A DNA stretch of 64,000 bases from Vibrio ruber DSM 16370 (GCF_900163965.1 NZ_FULE01000024.1:19519-83518), one strand, 5' to 3'. Positions 46,868 to 56,718 are shown, numbered from the stretch's first letter. Notes: generated from the sequence alone by a model not told the origin. Program-made: numbers and translations.

Positions 46868-49800
46868 AGGACTCAATCGCTATGTCTATGCACAATATTG
46901 ATGAATCGATACCGTTATGGCCACAGGTCGTCACATCATCTGAAAACGTGGGTTTTGTAACAGATTTGGATCCGGTCACATCCGCCATGGATCTGATTGA
47001 TGAATTCTCATCTCGCACTTCGCCAAAACATCCCCTTCAGACATGGTCTGCCGGTGCCGCATTACCGCTTCCCGCTGAATTCCAAACCATTCTTGATCTG
47101 CTAGAACAGCACATTGAATCATGTCCGGCACGGCTGGCTTTATACGACGGACAGACATCATGGACATTCGCGCAACTGAATGAACAGATCAATTCGCTTG
47201 CTGCGAATTTTCTGCAAGCCGGTGTACAACGTGGCGATATTATCGGGGTTGCATTACCGAGAACCGGTGCTGCGATAATTGCGCTTCTGGCTGTGATGAA
47301 ATGTGGTGCAGTTTATCTTCCTATTGATCCGGACTACCCTCAGGAACGAATTGAGGCGATTCTGGAACAGGCTCGTCCCCGTGGTGTCCTGAGCGATGCA
47401 ACGCCATCGTTTGGTTTGCAACAAGCGCTGCAACATATCACCGCATCTTCATTCTCCGTATCGCAATGGCGACTTGAAACATTATTGTGCGCAGGGGGAG
47501 AGTTTCCTGCTGATTACCCCTCACCGCAAAGAGAAGATACGGCTTATATTATTTTCACATCCGGTTCGACCGGCAAGCCGAAAGGTGTTTTGAATCATCA
47601 TGGGGCGTTGTTGAATCTTGCCCTGTCTCATCGACAGACCATTTTTGAACGGGCGCTGTCGCAGCTGAAGCAAGTGTGTGATCGCAGCGTTATCCGGGCT
47701 GCCCATACCACCTCTTTCTCTTTCGATGCATCTTGGGAACAAATTTTATGGCTGATTCACGGGCATACATTGTATCTCTATTCGAATGAACAGCGGCGGG
47801 ATGCTTTTGAACTGACCCGGTTGGTCGCACAACATCAAATTGATGCTTTAGATCTGTCTCCTTCGTTGTTTTATCAGATGCTGGAAGCCGGACTGATGGC
47901 TATGCCTCATGTACCGACGCTCGTTTTGGTCGGAAGTGAAGCCATACCACATAAGTTGTGGCAGAAGGTGAATGAGTATCCTGCACTGATTGTTGAAAAC
48001 TTCTATGGGCCAACTGAATATACGGTTGATGCCGTGAGTGCCAGTTTTAAAGCGGATGAGACGCCGGTGATCGGCCGTCCTATCGCTAACACGCGCACCT
48101 ATGTATTAGACGAAACCCTGACCCCGGTACCGACGGGCTGTGTCGGAGAGCTTTATCTGGCGGGGGCAGGGATGGCGCAGGGATATTTGAATCAACCCGG
48201 GATGACCGCAGAACGTTTCGTTGCGGATCCATTTGTTGCCGGTGACGTGATGTACCGTACCGGAGATTTAGTCCGTTGGTCGGAGAAGGGGCAACTTGCT
48301 TTCATCGGACGCTGTGATGATCAGGTTAAAATCCGTGGTTATCGTATTGAACTGGGGGAGGTTGAAAACGCATTGTCATTGCAATACGGGGTGGCTCAGG
48401 CCGTTGTGGTGGCACAGCCTTTTGCCGGTACGCACCGCTTGATCGGGTTTTGTGTGCTGACACCGGAGCATACCGGACAACTGAATAGTGAATATTTGTC
48501 AGCAGCGCTTGCACAAGTTTTGCCCGATTATATGGTTCCTTCTGTGATTGAGATTATTGATGAGATGCCGGTTAATGCGAGCGGTAAAATTGATCGCAAA
48601 GCGCTGGCTGCGACGCCCCTGTCGGTGAGTCGGTGTGTCGGCAGGGCTCCGCAGACTGATATTGAACGACTGTTGTGTCAGGAAGCTCAGCCACTGTTCG
48701 GGCTCTCAGCGATCTCCGCGGAAGATGACTTTTTCTCACTCGGTGGCGATAGCATTTCTGCGATGGCTTTGGTGAATCGGATTCGTCAGCAAGGGTACCT
48801 TCTGAAGGTGAAAGATATCTTTGTTGAGAAAACAATGGAAAAAATAGCCTTAAAAATCGGCCACCATCAGCATACCCGAGTTGTGTCTCGCGATCCTTCT
48901 GCCGGACATATCCCAATGAGTGATGATGTCCGGGCGCAATTTATTGCTGAGTATGGTGCGATTCGTGACATTATTCCGACGCTGCCGGTTCAGAACGGGC
49001 TGTTGTCTCATGTGCGTGCCAGTGGTCAACAGAGCAACTATAACGCACTAACAAAAATGCAGTTTGTCGGTGACATGGATGTGCAGCGCCTACAGCAAGC
49101 GCTGGATAATGTTGTATTGCGCCATCCACAGTTACTGGCTCGTTTTGATGTTCATATTTTAGAGCAAGCGGTTCAGGTGCTGCCCCAAATTACAGTGGCG
49201 CAGGCAGGGCAGGGCCAAGGCTTATGGCCACTGGAAATCTGCTCTCTGAATACATTGTCTGATGAGGAGCAAGATGACGCACTGGCCGCCATTGAGTCCC
49301 GGGAAATCTTACGCCCGTTTGATATGCAGGACACCCGTCAGCCATTACTTTATGCCGTATTGGTGCATCATCATGACAATCAACATACGCTGTTTTTGTC
49401 TGAACACCATTTGGTCATTGATGGGTGGTCAATGCCGATTTTGCTCCGGGATTTGCTTCAGGCTTATGTTGAGGCAACGGGGCTGGAGACCCCGCAGACG
49501 CCTGACCGCTACGCCTGCGTGATTAGACAATTAGCTTCACGAGATAAAGCTGTCGCGAGGCGAGTCTGGTCTCAGGCATTGGCAGATGCGCAGCCGACGC
49601 TGATCTATCAAGGTGAACCCCCGTCAGATCAGGTCAGTGATACGTCTTTTCGATTGTCGCCCTTGATGACACAAAAACTAACGACGCTTTGTCAGCAGAA
49701 TGGTTTAACTGTCAATTCATTGATGCAAGGAATATGGGGGATGATCTTGCGGGATATTACCGGAGATGAAGATGTCATTTTTGGTTCTCCGGTTTCAGGA

Positions 49801-50379
49801 CGTTTCTGTGACATCGAAGGGATAGAATCTTACGTCGGCCTGTTTACCAATACCATTCCTGTCCGGATTCGGCTCCAACCCAATCGCTCATTGATTGAAC
49901 AGCTGAAAGCGGTTCAGTCAGAACAGATTCGTCTGTGTGAACACGATATGCTGGGCCTGGATGACATTGAACAACTGACGGGAGAGGCGTATTGGTTTGA
50001 TACCATGTTATCGGTTGATAATTATCCGAATTATGAGCATTGGTTTAGCATCGACTACCACGGAATGAAACTGACCGCGATGGAAAACCGGGGTTATACC
50101 CATTTGCCGCTGACCGTTTTTGTGACGCCCGGCGAGTCTTTGGAGGTGCTGATTGCGTACCGTTCAACCCGTTATTCACCTCAGCGTCTGGCAAGGCAGT
50201 TTGAAGGGCTACTGAAACAGATTATTGAGCAGCCGATGATGGCGCTGCAACATTATACTTTGAATCCTGATTTGGCGGTGCCAATGACGTCGGGGAGTAC
50301 TGCTATCGAAAACCGGGCAACATCGGCAGATGCAAGTTGTCTTATTCCGATGGATATACCGATATCAGTAAACTCATGA
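46864..50379 (+). CDS. single-module nonribosomal peptide synthetase, A-T-C
   Basis: A 1171-residue synthetase. The adenylation domain (about 75-590) has A3 [16 protein letters not shown]4 FDASWEQ, A5 [14 protein letters not shown]7 YRTGDLVRW and A10 [12 protein letters not shown] carrier domain follows with [16 protein letters not shown] near 630. A condensation domain (about 700-1140) has intact HHLVIDG and [10 protein letters not shown]. No thioesterase, reductase or epimerase motif follows. By hand-alignment to GrsA the specificity residues read D-A-E-D-V-V-F-V-D-K; the acidic pair suggests a basic substrate, as inference. With C last, the loaded aminoacyl group is probably passed to a soluble amine or a partner protein not encoded here. 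Confidence 0.93.
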   Translation: MKDSIAMSMHNIDESIPLWPQVVTSSENVGFVTDLDPVTSAMDLIDEFSSRTSPKHPLQTWSAGAALPLPAEFQTILDLLEQHIESCPARLALYDGQTSWTFAQLNEQINSLAANFLQAGVQRGDIIGVALPRTGAAIIALLAVMKCGAVYLPIDPDYPQERIEAILEQARPRGVLSDATPSFGLQQALQHITASSFSVSQWRLETLLCAGGEFPADYPSPQREDTAYIIFTSGSTGKPKGVLNHHGALLNLALSHRQTIFERALSQLKQVCDRSVIRAAHTTSFSFDASWEQILWLIHGHTLYLYSNEQRRDAFELTRLVAQHQIDALDLSPSLFYQMLEAGLMAMPHVPTLVLVGSEAIPHKLWQKVNEYPALIVENFYGPTEYTVDAVSASFKADETPVIGRPIANTRTYVLDETLTPVPTGCVGELYLAGAGMAQGYLNQPGMTAERFVADPFVAGDVMYRTGDLVRWSEKGQLAFIGRCDDQVKIRGYRIELGEVENALSLQYGVAQAVVVAQPFAGTHRLIGFCVLTPEHTGQLNSEYLSAALAQVLPDYMVPSVIEIIDEMPVNASGKIDRKALAATPLSVSRCVGRAPQTDIERLLCQEAQPLFGLSAISAEDDFFSLGGDSISAMALVNRIRQQGYLLKVKDIFVEKTMEKIALKIGHHQHTRVVSRDPSAGHIPMSDDVRAQFIAEYGAIRDIIPTLPVQNGLLSHVRASGQQSNYNALTKMQFVGDMDVQRLQQALDNVVLRHPQLLARFDVHILEQAVQVLPQITVAQAGQGQGLWPLEICSLNTLSDEEQDDALAAIESREILRPFDMQDTRQPLLYAVLVHHHDNQHTLFLSEHHLVIDGWSMPILLRDLLQAYVEATGLETPQTPDRYACVIRQLASRDKAVARRVWSQALADAQPTLIYQGEPPSDQVSDTSFRLSPLMTQKLTTLCQQNGLTVNSLMQGIWGMILRDITGDEDVIFGSPVSGRFCDIEGIESYVGLFTNTIPVRIRLQPNRSLIEQLKAVQSEQIRLCEHDMLGLDDIEQLTGEAYWFDTMLSVDNYPNYEHWFSIDYHGMKLTAMENRGYTHLPLTVFVTPGESLEVLIAYRSTRYSPQRLARQFEGLLKQIIEQPMMALQHYTLNPDLAVPMTSGSTAIENRATSADASCLIPMDIPISVNS

Positions 50380-50430
50380 TGTGGAGCCAACAGTGACTGT
50401 CGGAGTGCTCCGCCGAGTCATCTAATCTCT

Positions 50431-50456
50431 CCACCGGCAGTTTCGCTTGCCGGTGG
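50431..50456. terminator. strong hairpin between NRPS and yigL
   Basis: CCACCGGCA and TGCCGGTGG form a perfect 9-bp stem between the convergent NRPS and yigL genes. There is no T-tract. A smaller CGGAG/CTCCG hairpin lies just before it. Confidence 0.5.
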
Positions 50457-50494
50457 ATAAGAGCAATGATAGAGGGGAAATCCCTGCGCTTGAA

Positions 50495-51316
50495 TTACAA
50501 CAAGTGTTGATGCAGATAGTGGGCGACAGCATCATCGGCATGGCTACCGATACGTTCAATCCTCGGTAGGGCTGTCAGCACTTTTTCATGTGCCGTTTTC
50601 ATCACGAGGCCACGGCCAGCCATTGACAGCATTTCAATATCATTCATCCCGTCACCGAATGCGATACAGTGATCTAAGGTATGATTCAGTGACTTGGCGA
50701 CAACCTGCAATGCATGGCCTTTTGAGATCTCCGGCCCCATCACTTCAAGGCACCACGGGCTGGAGAATGCGATCGTTACTTTCCCGGCGAAGCGTTGATT
50801 GAGAATTTCCTCATAGTGCACCAGCGCATCGTGGCTGGATTGCTTATGAGTGAAGAATATTTTAGCCACATTATCCAATGGTGGATTTTCCGGTTCAAAC
50901 ATCTGAAACGTGAACTTGGATTCATTATGATACTGCTGAGTCACTTCATCGACATGGCTGATTCGCCATTGGTCATCATGATATATATGGATGAAAATAT
51001 CCGGATCACCTTTACAGATATCAATCAAGCTTTGCACCAGTTCTTTCGGAACATTACGACTGAACATCAATTGATTATCCGGACTGTGGATCCGGGCACC
51101 ATTTGAGGTAATCATAAATGCGGGAATCCCTGCGATTTCACGAATGCCGTCTACATCCACATGGTGGCGTCCGGTAGCAAAGATAAAAGTATACCCTTTC
51201 TGATGGAGCGCCTTTAGTGTGCTTTTGGTAAACGGACTCAGTTTATGGTCCGGAGCGAGTAATGTTCCATCAAGATCAGAAGCAACAATGCGAATATCTT
51301 TGCTGTTCAGTGTCAT
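50495..51316 (-). CDS. yigL: Cof-type HAD phosphatase YigL
   Basis: A 273-residue class IIB HAD phosphatase. Motif I is ASDLDGTLLAPDH, motif II is in FIFATGRHHVD, the Lys of motif III lies near GPEISKGHALQ and motif IV is AFGDGMNDIEML. E. coli YigL dephosphorylates pyridoxal phosphate and sugar phosphates. The neighbourhood yigL-pldB-rhtB is as in E. coli. Confidence 0.9.
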   Translation of the reverse strand: MTLNSKDIRIVASDLDGTLLAPDHKLSPFTKSTLKALHQKGYTFIFATGRHHVDVDGIREIAGIPAFMITSNGARIHSPDNQLMFSRNVPKELVQSLIDICKGDPDIFIHIYHDDQWRISHVDEVTQQYHNESKFTFQMFEPENPPLDNVAKIFFTHKQSSHDALVHYEEILNQRFAGKVTIAFSSPWCLEVMGPEISKGHALQVVAKSLNHTLDHCIAFGDGMNDIEMLSMAGRGLVMKTAHEKVLTALPRIERIGSHADDAVAHYLHQHLL

Positions 51317-51378
51317 AAAATCCTCATTTGATTGATATGAAATGCAGCACTGCGTTATTGACTATTTTACGAAAAGAT

Positions 51379-51424
51379 AAAGAGGAAAAAGAGGGTAAAA
51401 TCCATCATATCATTTTTCCTCTTT
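51379..51424 (-). terminator. inverted repeat between pldB and yigL
   Basis: AAAGAGGAAAAA and TTTTTCCTCTTT form a perfect 12-bp inverted repeat with a 22-nt spacer, 46 bp downstream of the pldB stop. The A/T-rich arms could end pldB transcription. Confidence 0.45.
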
Positions 51425-51469
51425 TCCTGCTGTCCGGTTATAAACCGTTTATCGAGCTGTTGGTATGGC

Positions 51470-52468
51470 TCAGGCTGAGCGGTGAGATGAAAAGTGGTGG
51501 AGAATCGCGTCCAGAGTCGGCTTGCGGTATTGATCACTTTCAAATAACAGCTCATGTTTTGCGCCTTCGATTTTAAGGCATGTGCAGTGTGGATTGGTTT
51601 TGGCCGTTTTGCGACAGAATAAATCCTGAGCATGGTTACTGACGATGCTTTCTTCTCCTGCCTGTATGATCAGCGTAGGCAGCGTAACTTGTCGCGTCAG
51701 CTGGTGGCATTGTTTGATCGCCATGAGACTTTGCCAGACCCACTGCGCACTGGGCCCGCCTAATTTTAATTCCGGATGGCTATCATACAGTTGTCTGAAC
51801 CAGCGATATCTGGTCTCACTATGGGTCAACACATTATTTTCAAACGGTTTGGACAAATACCCCTGATAACCCGGCGCATATTTGGGCTCAGATGTCAGTG
51901 CCGACAAAATTTGAGTTAAAGGGAGAGCAATGGGGCGCAGCAAATAGGGGATATGTACCCCGAACATCGGTGCGGTTAATGCCATCGCATCAAATTCATG
52001 ATCCGGATGGGTCTGAATATAGCGGGTGACCACTGCACCTCCCATCGAATGAGCGAGCAGAAAACGGGCCCGATAAGTTTTCGTGGCTAAGGTATGGGCA
52101 AGGATGCTTTCCATATCACGAACGTAGTCGTAAAACTCACCGACATGGCCGATCTGCCGGTCGGTACACAGCCGCTCAGATAACCCTTGTCCTCGATGGT
52201 CATACGTATAAATATCATATCCTTGGCGGAATAAATCGTAGATTAGCTCCTGATATTTCCATGTGGACTCAATCCGTCCGTTTGCAATCAATATCATTTG
52301 GTCATGATCGGGGTGTGTGAAGCTGCACCAGTAGAGTTGCTTTTTATCAAATGCCCGTAGTGTCCCTTCCTGCCTGTCCTGCCAGAAAGTTGAAATATCG
52401 CTGCTGATGGCTTGCTCAAAGAGAAACTCTTGCGTATAAGGGGAGGTCAGTATTTTATGTTGATTCAT
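51470..52468 (-). CDS. pldB: lysophospholipase L2 PldB
   Basis: A 332-residue alpha/beta hydrolase. The nucleophile elbow is FLLAHSMGGAVV, the preceding YDHRGQGLSE is typical, and the C-terminal GAKHELLFESD carries the catalytic His. It degrades lysophospholipids at the inner membrane. The frame opens 37 codons earlier, but TTGGA lies before the ATG at 52468 and homologues begin near there. It diverges from rhtB across 71 bp. Confidence 0.9.
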   Translation of the reverse strand: MNQHKILTSPYTQEFLFEQAISSDISTFWQDRQEGTLRAFDKKQLYWCSFTHPDHDQMILIANGRIESTWKYQELIYDLFRQGYDIYTYDHRGQGLSERLCTDRQIGHVGEFYDYVRDMESILAHTLATKTYRARFLLAHSMGGAVVTRYIQTHPDHEFDAMALTAPMFGVHIPYLLRPIALPLTQILSALTSEPKYAPGYQGYLSKPFENNVLTHSETRYRWFRQLYDSHPELKLGGPSAQWVWQSLMAIKQCHQLTRQVTLPTLIIQAGEESIVSNHAQDLFCRKTAKTNPHCTCLKIEGAKHELLFESDQYRKPTLDAILHHFSSHRSA

Positions 52469-52539
52469 AATCCAACTGATTGCTGATAGTATGAGAAATA
52501 TTGGTATTGTGTTAAGCGTCTTAGTATAGAGGAATTCCC

Positions 52540-53157
52540 ATGGAACTACACGTCTGGCTTGCTTATGTAGCCACGGCAATTATTTTCAGTCTGGCTCCCG
52601 GTTCAGGCACAGTGAATTCTATCAGTAATGGTCTCAATTACGGTATCCGCAGGTCACTGTTTGCAATTGCAGGGTTGCAGCTGGGATTATGCTTTCACAT
52701 CCTGTTGGTTGGCGTCGGTGTCGGTGCTTTGGTCGCTCAGTCGGTGCTTGCCTTTAGTGTGATTAAATGGGTTGGTGTGGTCTACCTTGTTTGGTTGGGA
52801 ATTCAAAAATGGCGTGATAGTAGCACGTCTTTTACGACTGAATCACAGACTTCGCATCAACCTTGGGTTATGCTACGCAAATCGATGCTGATCAATCTAA
52901 CGAATCCGAAATCGATTGTATTTCTGGTGGCTCTTTTTCCTCAGTTTATTCAACCGGAAGGCCCTCAGATGCTTCAACTTATTATTTTAGGTGTAACGAC
53001 CATGGTCATCGATACACTGGTGATGCTGACATATACTTCGCTTGCTGCGAAGCTCAGGCGATATACTCGCTCAGAATTTGTCATGCGTCGTCTGAATAAG
53101 GTGTTTGGATCCGCATTTTTGGGGTGTGGCGCTTTATTGGCGGTGGCAAAAGCCTAG
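52540..53157 (+). CDS. rhtB: LysE/RhtB-family amino-acid exporter
   Basis: A 205-residue inner-membrane protein with about six helices. The family motif is in FSLAPGSGTVNSISNGLNYG, and LINLTNPKSIVFLVALFPQF is highly conserved. RhtB exports homoserine and homoserine lactone in E. coli. AGAGGAAT precedes the ATG. It is a core gene beside pldB, so it is not assumed to belong to the NRPS locus, although export of a small product would be chemically possible. Confidence 0.9.
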   Translation: MELHVWLAYVATAIIFSLAPGSGTVNSISNGLNYGIRRSLFAIAGLQLGLCFHILLVGVGVGALVAQSVLAFSVIKWVGVVYLVWLGIQKWRDSSTSFTTESQTSHQPWVMLRKSMLINLTNPKSIVFLVALFPQFIQPEGPQMLQLIILGVTTMVIDTLVMLTYTSLAAKLRRYTRSEFVMRRLNKVFGSAFLGCGALLAVAKA

Positions 53158-53166
53158 GTTCGAAAA

Positions 53167-54396
53167 ATGCGATATACATATGTTGCCCGTCAGCCAATCC
53201 TGAATGCAAAAGGAGTCACATTAGGCTACGAGCTACTTTTCCGGGACGGAGAAATGAATGCTTTTCCGTCTCATATCAGTTCAGAGCGGGCAACCTATCG
53301 TTTAATTGCCGAAAACTTTCTGACGGTTGGCAGTACATCTGATCGACGGTCTGCTCGCTGTTTTATCAATTTTCCTTATAAAAGTCTGATTCGCCGCCTT
53401 CCCTTTACTCTGCCCAAGCACCGCATTGTCGTTGAAGTGCTGGAAACCTGTGAACCGACCGATGCGCTATATCATGTTATCCGGGATTTGCATCGTAACG
53501 GCTATTTACTGGCGCTGGATGATTTTGTTTATTCTCCGGATTGGGAACGCTTTCTCCCTTATGTTCATATCGTCAAATTAGATGTTATGGCATTGGGGGT
53601 AGATGAGGCCTGTCAGTTTGTCCGGGAAAAAATTGCCGATCAATGTCAGTGTCGGTTTCTCGCCGAGCGGGTAGAAACAGAAGAAGAGTTTTTGCAGACG
53701 AAAGCCGCAGGCTTCTCCTTCTTTCAAGGTTATTATTTTAGAAAACCACAGGTGACGAAAAAGCGCTATGTGGTTCCTGAATACCTGACAGCAATGAATT
53801 TATTTATTGAAGTCTGTCGGCCGGAGGTGAACTTTGAACGAGTTGAAGAGATCCTCTCACAAGATGTGACTTTGTCTTATAAACTACTGCGTTTTGTGAA
53901 TGCACTTTCCGATCGCATTTGCGTCAGTATCTCGTCTTTCCGCCAAGCGCTCATCTATTTAGGTCAAGACAGACTCAAATCTTTCGTCTCTTTGACGGTT
54001 GCCTCTTATATTGCGGTGGACAAGCCGAAAGAACTGTACCGGTTATCACTTCAGCGCGCTCATTTTTGTCAGTTGATGTCAAATCATCATGATGCTTTTC
54101 AGGAGTTGAAAGGACAGGCGTTTATGATTGGTCTTTTTTCGGTGCTCGATGCCATTTTGGATATCTCTATTGATGATTTAATGGATCAATTACCGTTACC
54201 TGAAGTCGCGAAAGATGCGTTGGCGAAACGGAAAGGTGTTTTTGGTGATTTGCTGACCATTCAGGAACATTTTGAGCGCGGTAACTGGCAGGGGATTGAA
54301 ACTGAGAGCGCGAAAATCGGTCTATCGGTTGAGGAAGTCAGTCAATCACTTCATGAAGCATTGTGTTGGAGTAACAAGGCTCAATATGTTGTGTGA
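53167..54396 (+). CDS. EAL-HDOD signalling protein (CdgJ/YuxH-like)
   Basis: A 409-residue protein with an N-terminal EAL domain (about 1-200) and C-terminal HDOD domain (about 205-390). The EAL triplet is ELL (LGYELLFRDGE), but other metal and catalytic positions look kept: Asn in CFINF, Glu in VEVLET, the DD of LALDDFVY, Lys in VKLDVM, Glu in LAERVETEEE and Q-G-Y in FFQGYYF. It may degrade cyclic di-GMP. Position and domain order match V. cholerae CdgJ, which promotes motility. It starts 9 bp after rhtB. Confidence 0.87.
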   Translation: MRYTYVARQPILNAKGVTLGYELLFRDGEMNAFPSHISSERATYRLIAENFLTVGSTSDRRSARCFINFPYKSLIRRLPFTLPKHRIVVEVLETCEPTDALYHVIRDLHRNGYLLALDDFVYSPDWERFLPYVHIVKLDVMALGVDEACQFVREKIADQCQCRFLAERVETEEEFLQTKAAGFSFFQGYYFRKPQVTKKRYVVPEYLTAMNLFIEVCRPEVNFERVEEILSQDVTLSYKLLRFVNALSDRICVSISSFRQALIYLGQDRLKSFVSLTVASYIAVDKPKELYRLSLQRAHFCQLMSNHHDAFQELKGQAFMIGLFSVLDAILDISIDDLMDQLPLPEVAKDALAKRKGVFGDLLTIQEHFERGNWQGIETESAKIGLSVEEVSQSLHEALCWSNKAQYVV

Positions 54397-54471
54397 CCCC
54401 TCAGACCGATAGCCGTAGAACGTTCTCAGAATTTAGTCTGGGTATGATGCGCGTTTAGAAAACCAATCAAT

Positions 54472-54942
54472 TTATTGCAGCCAAGCGTTGAACATCCAGA
54501 TCTGTTTTTCTTGTTCTCTGATGTAATCACTCATCAATGCTGCGGTTCCTTCATCACCTGCATCACCGGCGATTCCCAAAATTTCCCGTTGCTGTTTGAC
54601 CAGTGTACCGAAGCCCTGAACTAACCCTTCAACCGTTGTTTTAGCCTGTGAAGCTTGCTTATGTTCTTGAATCTCTGAGCGTGTTACATAATCACTGAAG
54701 GTATGCAGCGGTGTGCTTCCCAATGTCAGGATTCGTTCAGCGACTTCATCGATTTTAGTCAACAGATCGGTATAGATCTCTTCAAACTTGGTATGAAGTT
54801 CAAAAAATTCTGGTCCTTTAATATTCCAGTGGTAACCCCTGACATTCATGTAAAACACCTGATAGTTGGCGAGGAGTTGGTTTAAAGATGTTGCTAGTTT
54901 TTGGCTCGTTGTATTGTCTAAGCCGATGACATTCGTTTTCAT
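54472..54942 (-). CDS. dps: Dps-family DNA-protecting ferritin
   Basis: A 156-residue mini-ferritin that oxidises and stores iron and shields DNA. The ferroxidase residues lie in NVRGYHWNIKGPEFFELH and FEEIYTDLLTKIDEVAERI. The N-terminus is short and lacks the lysine-rich DNA-binding tail of E. coli Dps. GGAGTG precedes the ATG at 54942; a start four codons earlier has no ribosome site. It is convergent with the EAL-HDOD gene. Confidence 0.92.
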   Translation of the reverse strand: MKTNVIGLDNTTSQKLATSLNQLLANYQVFYMNVRGYHWNIKGPEFFELHTKFEEIYTDLLTKIDEVAERILTLGSTPLHTFSDYVTRSEIQEHKQASQAKTTVEGLVQGFGTLVKQQREILGIAGDAGDEGTAALMSDYIREQEKQIWMFNAWLQ

Positions 54943-55155
54943 AAGACACTCCATCTATTTCTGAATTCTGTTCAATTCCCGTTCATCATACGTTGACCGA
55001 ACTATGAAATAAATTTGGTTAAGTTTATTTTATCAATTGGTTATTCCTATCAAAATGAATTTCTGACAGAAGTTTGAATAAAAGATAACCACAGATTGTT
55101 GTATCAGGCAGCGCTCTCTCGCTAGAGTCCTCTATACAATAAGAGGAGATTCACA

Positions 55156-56160
55156 ATGAGTCCCAATCGGGTTTTCTATTTCGATTTACTGCGTTCTTTG
55201 GCTGCACTGTTTGTTGTCGGTATCCATGTTTTGGGGCCATTTCGTCATCAATATGGTGAGATTCCTTTTGACCACTGGGCAGTTGCTGCCGGATTAAATG
55301 GCATCAGCCGCTGGGCCGTCCCTGTATTTATTATGGTCTCCGGTGCGTTGCTCGTCGGAGATTCACGTCCTTTCGACGGTCGGTACTATATGCAAAGAAG
55401 AGTCCTGAAAGTGGTGGTTCCGTTTCTGATTTGGTCGGTTTTCTATGCTTATTTATCGGGATGGGATACAACCGGGTTTGATTGGGAGCATGTCAAAACG
55501 CGACTCTCCGAAATGCCCTACGAAGCGACCTATTATCATCTCGGATTCTTCTATTACTTTATCCCGTTATATGCATTAATTCCTATTTTCCATTGGGCGG
55601 TCAGACGGTATGAATGGTTTACACAAGGCTATCTGTTGTTATGGCTATTCAGTTCTGTGGCGTATCTGTTCTATTGGCATGGCTTATGGTCTTATTCGTT
55701 GTGGCTTTATTCCGGTTATCTGCTGCTTGGATATTACCTGTCCCGGGAAGCGATGCATGTCTGGCTGTGGGGGCTGCTGGGAAGTATCGGCCTGGTGGTG
55801 ACGGTTTATATGGTGATTCACTTGAGTGTGGATGCCGGGGAATATACCGTCAAACGCTGGCTTTCCTATAAAACGCTAAATACTGTGGTGATCGCCGGGA
55901 TGGTTTTTGTCATGTGTCGGCGCTGGGCAGCGAGTTTATCCCCGCTATGGCAACAAGTGATACGGTTTACCAGCCGCTATAGTTTGGGGATATACATCCT
56001 TCATCCGCTGGTTTTATGGCCGATGCATCATTTTGTGTTAAATTTATCAGGGCATCCACTTTGGGTGATTCCATTATGGATTATAATAAGCTATATCGGT
56101 GCTTTAGTGATGAGTTGGATATGTGCTCGTTTCCGGTTGACTCGCTGGTTGCTGCCGTAA
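55156..56160 (+). CDS. acyltransferase 3 family membrane protein
   Basis: A 334-residue protein with about ten membrane helices. YFDLLRSLAALFVVGIHVLGP carries the family's Arg and His of the first helix, and the rest follows the acyltransferase 3 (OafA/WecH) layout. Members O-acylate surface sugars or other envelope molecules; the target is unknown. AAGAGGAG lies before the ATG. It is followed by a small DUF4145-like gene. Confidence 0.85.
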   Translation: MSPNRVFYFDLLRSLAALFVVGIHVLGPFRHQYGEIPFDHWAVAAGLNGISRWAVPVFIMVSGALLVGDSRPFDGRYYMQRRVLKVVVPFLIWSVFYAYLSGWDTTGFDWEHVKTRLSEMPYEATYYHLGFFYYFIPLYALIPIFHWAVRRYEWFTQGYLLLWLFSSVAYLFYWHGLWSYSLWLYSGYLLLGYYLSREAMHVWLWGLLGSIGLVVTVYMVIHLSVDAGEYTVKRWLSYKTLNTVVIAGMVFVMCRRWAASLSPLWQQVIRFTSRYSLGIYILHPLVLWPMHHFVLNLSGHPLWVIPLWIIISYIGALVMSWICARFRLTRWLLP

Positions 56161-56209
56161 TGGCAGCATCATAGGTTATCTGGGCATCAGGAGAAATCGG
56201 GGGATAACC

Positions 56210-56581
56210 ATGTCAGAGATTGAAAAAGTTGTGCTCAGAACACGAAAGCTGGAGCATCTCCTTCGTGTTCAATATCATGCAGAAGGACGAGGATTGCATC
56301 AGTTGATCTCGAGCTGTGAAAACCGATTGCCGCATAATGTGATTAAAAAGCTGAGATATATTGCGACGGTGCGTAATAAGCTACTGCATGAAACCGATTA
56401 TCAATTAGATGATTGTGAAGCATTTTTGGATGCTTATGATGAATGTATGAAAGAGCTGATGCCGAGGAGCAGTCGTTTCGTCTGGCGAGCGGCAATCTCT
56501 GTGATGATGATCATAACGATGATCGCGCTTGGTGTTTATTACATCCATTGGGAATTTGTATCAGCGAAGTTATTTGAATGA
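56210..56581 (+). CDS. DUF4145-like membrane-anchored protein
   Basis: A 123-residue protein with a helical N-terminal domain (LISSCENRLPHNVIKKLRYI, VRNKLLHETDY) carrying the R-N-x-L-x-H-E signature of DUF4145, and one C-terminal helix (ISVMMIITMIALGVYYI). Function is unknown. It is co-directional with the acyltransferase gene, 49 bp away, and followed by a strong terminator. Confidence 0.72.
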   Translation: MSEIEKVVLRTRKLEHLLRVQYHAEGRGLHQLISSCENRLPHNVIKKLRYIATVRNKLLHETDYQLDDCEAFLDAYDECMKELMPRSSRFVWRAAISVMMIITMIALGVYYIHWEFVSAKLFE

Positions 56582-56588
56582 ATAAATT

Positions 56589-56631
56589 GATAAACAAAAA
56601 GGGACGCTTCTAGCGTCCCTTTTTGTTTATC
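56589..56631. terminator. bidirectional terminator, perfect 20-bp inverted repeat
   Basis: The arms 56589-56608 and 56612-56631 are exact complements around a 3-nt loop, with GGGACGCT at the core and A/T-rich ends that provide T-tracts in both directions. It serves the DUF4145-like gene and the small minus-strand gene that converge on it. Confidence 0.92.
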
Positions 56632-56637
56632 AAGGTA

Positions 56638-56718
56638 TCAATAGAACAGAGGCAGTGTCATAAGGCCGAGAATAACTGCAATCATGACAAGTCCCTGCTT
56701 TTGTGATGGCGTGATCAT
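56638..56718 (-). CDS. 26-residue single-pass membrane protein
   Basis: A short frame from ATG 56718 to TGA 56638 encodes MITPSQKQGL, then VMIAVILGLMTLPLFY: a polar head and one hydrophobic helix reaching the C-terminus. AGGAG lies 8-9 nt before the ATG, and the stop is directly followed by the perfect inverted-repeat terminator. TATAAA at about 56755 could be the -10 element. I do not know the family; similar small proteins attach to membrane enzyme complexes. Confidence 0.65.
   Translation of the reverse strand: MITPSQKQGLVMIAVILGLMTLPLFY

Noticed and set aside
52540..53157. RhtB-type exporter as part of the NRPS cluster
   Set aside because: It belongs to the conserved yigL-pldB-rhtB core block and is separated from the NRPS by two opposite-strand genes.
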